This document shows positions 11,165 to 12,607 of a stretch of 12,607 nucleotides of DNA, piece after piece. The first letter of the stretch is position 1. Every line of letters starts with the position of its first letter. A model generated the notes under the pieces. It ran no database searches, was not told the DNA's origin, and saw only the letters and a program-made list of their open reading frames with translations. The DNA is from Sinorhizobium sp. GTDB lineage: Bacteria > Pseudomonadota > Alphaproteobacteria > Rhizobiales > Rhizobiaceae. The translations under genes and the position numbers were made by a program. The stretch lies in contig JAPSJG010000051.1 in NCBI GenBank assembly GCA_031178305.1, positions 1-12,607 of the forward strand. Reading direction: 5' to 3'.

Positions 11165-11803
11165 ATGACACTGTCCGCTGAAACCATGACGAAGGGCGCC
11201 TTCGCTGCGCATATCGGCGTGAGCGCCGGGCGCATCTCGCAATACATCGCCGAGGGCAAGATCTACGGCGATGCGCTCGAAGGCGACGGCAGGTCGGCGA
11301 AGATCAGGCCGGCGATCGCGCGGCAGCAGCTCCAGAAGACGCTGGAGCCGTCGCAGCGGTTCGGGGCCAACGGTGCGGCCGTTCTCAAACCGTCGGCCGT
11401 GCAACCGAACCTGCAGCTCGCTCCGTCGGATGCTGCGTCGGCGGCGCCGCCGCGGTTGACGTTCACCGACGATGTCGCCGATCAGCTCGCGGCCGAACGC
11501 CTTCGTCAGCAGCAGATCACGACGGCACGCCTCGAGCGCGAAGAGGCGCTGGAAGTCGGCCGCTACATGCGAACCGATGAAGCCCGGCGCCAGACGGTGC
11601 GGGCTGTCTCCGAGGCCTTCAAGGTCATGGAGCAGGGGATTCCTGAAATGGCGAAGGCGATCGCGGCCCAGTTCGGCGTACCGATGCATGACGCGACGCA
11701 TGCGCTGCTCAAGGTGTTTCGCGATGTTCGCGCGAAGAAGGCAGCCAGCTTCCGCACCTCCGCAGACGAGCAGCCGGAGCACCTCGAGGACGAGCAGCCG
11801 TGA
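11165..11803 (+). CDS. Terminase small subunit, Nu1-like, 212 aa
   Basis: Residues about 8-35 form a helix-turn-helix of the Nu1/terS type (MTKGAFAAHIGVSAGRISQYIAEGKI). A Pro/Ala-rich linker follows to about residue 100, then a long helical region (DQLAAERLRQQQITTARLER, then MRTDEARRQTVRAVSEAFKV) suited to subunit assembly and large-subunit contact. The length is typical for lambda-type small subunits. Terminase small subunits recognise the packaging site on the phage DNA. The position immediately before the large subunit confirms the call. The start is the ATG at 11165, directly after the CTAAA repeats; an in-frame ATG seven codons later is an alternative, and neither has a strong ribosome-binding site. 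Confidence 0.88.
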   Translation: MTLSAETMTKGAFAAHIGVSAGRISQYIAEGKIYGDALEGDGRSAKIRPAIARQQLQKTLEPSQRFGANGAAVLKPSAVQPNLQLAPSDAASAAPPRLTFTDDVADQLAAERLRQQQITTARLEREEALEVGRYMRTDEARRQTVRAVSEAFKVMEQGIPEMAKAIAAQFGVPMHDATHALLKVFRDVRAKKAASFRTSADEQPEHLEDEQP

Positions 11804-12607
11804 CGATGCTCTATAATCCCGAACGGCTGGTCTACGAGGTTCTCGCCGAGATCTGCGAGCCGCCGCCGGCGGTCGACTATCTAAAATGGGCAAAGGAAAA
11901 CATCGTATTTTCCGAGCGCATCACGGACCATCCGGGGCCGTACAACGAAGACCTGGTGCCGTTCTTCTCGGAGATCCTGCGGGCGCTCTCGCCGGAAGAT
12001 CCGTGCAACATCGTGAGCCTCGCGAAGTCGGCGCAGATCGGCGGCACCATCTGCGCCAACATCTTCACGCTCGGCTCCCTCGACATGGCGCCCGGCGATT
12101 TCCTTTATGTCCACCCGACCGAGGAGAACGCCGCGCGCTGGTCGAAGACGAAGCTGATGCCGCTGGTGCGCGAGATGCCCGCGGTCGCCAAGCTGTTCTC
12201 GCAGAACAGCCGCGATGCAAGCAACTCGGTGCTCTACAAGGAACGCATCGACGGGCGCGGCGCCATCCAGGCGGCCGGCGCCAATTCGCCGGCAGGCCTG
12301 TCCATGATCTCGCCGAGAAAGCAGGTTCAGGACGATCTCGCCAAATGGCAGATGAACGAGGCCGGTGATCCGGAGGTTCAGGCGGACAGCCGCAGCAAGG
12401 CGTTCTTCAACGGCAAGATCTTCAAGATCTCGACGCCGATGGTCTCGCCGGGCTGCAAGATCACGTCGAACTATCAGGAAGGGACGCAGGAGACCTATCA
12501 CGTCCCATGTCCGCACTGCCACGAGCTGCAGGAGCTGCGCTGGGAGAACATGCGGGATCACATCGATCCCGAGCATCCCGAGCAGGCCCATTTCGTCTGC
12601 ATCCATT
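11800..12607 (+). CDS. Terminase large subunit, GpA family, C-terminus cut by window edge
   Basis: The frame is open from GTG 11800 to the window end, 269 codons. GTG 11800 overlaps the small-subunit stop (GTGA) and has GAGGA 9 nt upstream; ATG 11806 is the alternative. The lambda gpA-type Walker A variant is at residues 76-83 (KSAQIGGT). VQDDLAKW is a probable Walker B region. A cysteine pair in PCPHC near the end, with a following FVC at the window edge, is the zinc-ribbon-like element seen in GpA-family terminases. The ATPase moves DNA into the prohead and the nuclease domain, beyond the window, cuts it at the packaging site. The GpA family is typical of phages that cut at cos. No frame break is seen in the visible part. 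Confidence 0.95.
   Translation, partial: MTMLYNPERLVYEVLAEICEPPPAVDYLKWAKENIVFSERITDHPGPYNEDLVPFFSEILRALSPEDPCNIVSLAKSAQIGGTICANIFTLGSLDMAPGDFLYVHPTEENAARWSKTKLMPLVREMPAVAKLFSQNSRDASNSVLYKERIDGRGAIQAAGANSPAGLSMISPRKQVQDDLAKWQMNEAGDPEVQADSRSKAFFNGKIFKISTPMVSPGCKITSNYQEGTQETYHVPCPHCHELQELRWENMRDHIDPEHPEQAHFVCIH

Noticed and set aside
11881..12606. 241-codon minus-strand frame
   Set aside because: Shadow of the terminase large subunit, which has Walker A and cysteine motifs.

Overview
This window looks like part of a lambdoid-type temperate phage or prophage of an alphaproteobacterium, most likely of the rhizobial group. Three things point there: the G+C-rich coding style, protein types familiar from rhizobial prophages (DUF5131/Gp37-Gp68, ParB-MT-A70 fusion, NusG-like late regulator, DUF6894), and a lambda-like gene order. 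No integrase, capsid, lysis or host gene is visible, so whether it is integrated cannot be decided here.

Layout. Positions 1 to about 3050 hold a leftward operon on the minus strand. It contains a 60-aa protein, several tiny proteins (two of them membrane proteins), unknown small proteins and, at the left edge, an incomplete DUF5131 protein. A small DUF6894 gene (1608-1844, plus) sits antisense inside this operon. Positions 3050-3980 form the immunity region: a CI-like S24 repressor (3889 to 3188, minus) with its own terminator. It is flanked on both sides by copies of an inverted repeat, GCGGAA-N4-TTCCGC, that overlap the predicted pL, pRM and pR promoters. The repressor and the cro-like gene both appear to be leaderless.

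Positions 3978-7255 form the rightward early operon: cro-like gene, a hairpin terminator, a CII-like regulator, two small proteins, a ParB-like/MT-A70 adenine methyltransferase fusion and a small protein, joined by ATGA or TGATG overlaps. At 7953-7252 a gene for a two-helix membrane protein is inserted on the opposite strand (a likely moron, i.e. an extra accessory gene). The operon resumes at 8151 with a winged-helix replication-type protein whose linker carries four 15-bp repeats next to an A+T-rich stretch. This is the arrangement of the lambda origin inside gene O. A NusG-like protein (9388-10047) is the probable late-gene regulator. It is followed by a structured non-coding stretch ending in a strong terminator, then a virion-assembly-type protein (10276-11022), a block of CTAAA repeats, and the small and large terminase subunits (the latter cut by the window end).

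How it would work (inference): the repressor binds both operator clusters and silences leftward and rightward transcription. On induction the Cro-like protein, replication protein and methyltransferase are made, and the NusG-like protein then allows transcription into the packaging and structural genes. The DUF6894 gene and the membrane protein gene are antisense to their operons and could be expressed from the silent prophage. The regulatory and functional statements rest on sequence reading alone.
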